Shown: piece after piece, positions 14,859 through 15,567 of the stretch
Numbering within the stretch: position 1 is the first letter of the stretch
Layout: every line of letters begins with the position of its first letter
DNA from: Bacteroidota bacterium
GTDB taxonomy: Bacteria > Bacteroidota > Rhodothermia > Rhodothermales > UBA10348
Length of the DNA: 15,567 nucleotides
Reading direction: 5' to 3'
Assembly (NCBI GenBank): GCA_004356385.1
Contig: SMXL01000115.1
Coordinates: forward strand, 1-15,567
Position numbers and translations under genes: made by a program
Notes under the pieces: model-generated
What the model was told of the DNA's origin: nothing
Seen by the model: only the letters and a program-made list of their open reading frames with translations
Databases searched by the model: none

Positions 14859-15567
14859 ATGAAATTAAGGAGCGTCTTACTTGTCTCGCTTCTTTTCGCG
14901 TTGGTTACGCCAGACGGTTTGGTCGCGCAAAGCAGCACGTTCTTCAATCAGCGCGACGATCAGTACACGCTACTGGGCTTGAAGCGCGCCAAGGAAGTGT
15001 ATGAAGTTGCGAAATTAGATTATGAGCGTCAAAAGGGTTTGTATGACCAGCAGCTGATCTCTAAAGCTGAATATGATCGGGCTCGGGCTGCATACACCGA
15101 CGCTGAAGTTAATTATCAGCAGTCGCTACTGGCGGTCATTTTCGAGCAACAGTACGTAACGGTTCTGGCTGCAACCAAATATCAAGGTACGGGGTCGAGA
15201 AAGCAGGTCCGAATCGAGATAGGTAACGCGGCTGCGGGTGGAGCAGAGTTTTCGCAGCTGGTATCCTTTGAGGATGAGATTTTCAGGAGTCTTCAGCCTG
15301 ACATCGTACATGATGTCTATGTGTCGCTGCTGAACGACGAAGGGGCCATTATTGGACTTCCGTACGAAGCCAAGGTCGAGGAGCTTCATTTCGGGAAACC
15401 CCAGATACTGGAATTCGATCTCCTCCAAGATCTGGATGCGGTTTCAGTCAATATTATATATGGGCGCGGTTCCGAGAGACGTCTGAAAGTCTTTCTACAA
15501 AAAGATGCCACCGTTAATAAGGCCGCGATACAGTCAGAACAATTTTCCCAGGAGGTCGAACTGGGCG
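14859..15567 (+). CDS. Exported coiled-coil protein resembling a membrane-fusion-protein hairpin, 3' end missing
   Basis: The plus strand is open from the ATG at 14859 to the window edge, giving 236 codons. The signal peptide is MKLRSVLLVSLLFALVTPDG with cleavage near LVAQ|S at 24. Residues 37-95 form a helical, charged coiled coil. It contains YERQKGLYDQQLISKAEYDR followed by ARAAYTDAEVNYQQS. The L-[YF]-x-x-x-x-hydrophobic-I-S-x-x-[ED]-[YF] core is what is seen at the turn of the alpha-hairpin in RND/HlyD-type periplasmic adaptors. The lipoyl half-domains that flank the hairpin in true adaptors are not present on the N-terminal side, where only 12 residues separate signal and coil. The rest, from about 115, looks like beta-sandwich sequence (KQVRIEIGNAAAGG, HDVYVSLLNDEG, AVSVNIIYGRG). 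Function is unknown; a part in envelope transport is a guess. The C-terminus lies outside the window. Confidence 0.75.
   Translation, partial: MKLRSVLLVSLLFALVTPDGLVAQSSTFFNQRDDQYTLLGLKRAKEVYEVAKLDYERQKGLYDQQLISKAEYDRARAAYTDAEVNYQQSLLAVIFEQQYVTVLAATKYQGTGSRKQVRIEIGNAAAGGAEFSQLVSFEDEIFRSLQPDIVHDVYVSLLNDEGAIIGLPYEAKVEELHFGKPQILEFDLLQDLDAVSVNIIYGRGSERRLKVFLQKDATVNKAAIQSEQFSQEVELG

Noticed and set aside
14653..14862. A 69-codon plus-strand frame overlapping the next start by ATGA
   Set aside because: It starts with GTG, has no signal or motif, and the overlap is explained by chance around the ATG at 14859.

Overview
The window looks like chromosomal DNA of a Gram-negative, respiring bacterium. 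The evidence is the mix of Sec and Tat signal peptides, lipoprotein signals, c-type cytochromes and an adaptor-like periplasmic protein. None of the chosen starts has a good Shine-Dalgarno sequence, which is common in Bacteroidota and relatives such as Rhodothermota and Balneolota. That lineage also fits the choice-of-anchor B and FG-GAP proteins and the gluconate-dehydrogenase-type oxidoreductase. The assignment is inference. No tRNA, rRNA, CRISPR array, transposase or phage gene was seen.

Layout. (1) Positions 1-897, minus strand: a secreted streptogramin-lyase-like beta-propeller, cut by the window edge. (2) 1063-2112, plus: a secreted protein with a complete candidate set of peptidylglycine-monooxygenase (PHM) copper ligands. 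It is divergent from gene 1. (3) 2402-4750 and 4964-7309, plus: tandem paralogues of 782 and 781 residues. Each joins seven FG-GAP repeats to a choice-of-anchor B/LVIVD domain, and each is followed by a strong intrinsic terminator. (4) 7461-9723, minus: a two-gene operon for a Tat-exported subunit and its GMC flavoprotein. (5) 9853-12336, plus, divergent from (4): a heptaheme-TPR lipoprotein and a monoheme cytochrome c lipoprotein. (6) 12337-13147: about 800 bases without a convincing gene, but with a plus-strand terminator. (7) 13148-13696, minus: a small exported HEAT-repeat protein. (8) 14060-14608, plus: an unrecognised exported protein preceded by a perfect 14-bp palindrome. (9) 14859 to the edge, plus: an exported coiled-coil protein resembling the hairpin of membrane fusion proteins.

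How they may work together. Blocks 4 and 5 form a plausible periplasmic oxidation module. The GMC flavoprotein oxidises an alcohol or sugar, the small subunit carries it across the membrane by Tat, and the divergently encoded cytochromes could take the electrons. Every protein in the window either carries an export signal or, like the GMC subunit, probably travels with a partner that does, so the whole region serves the cell envelope. The items most worth a second look are the PHM-type copper site, the cysteine cluster of the GMC protein, the histidines shared by the tandem propellers, and the transcribed-looking gap at 12337-13008.
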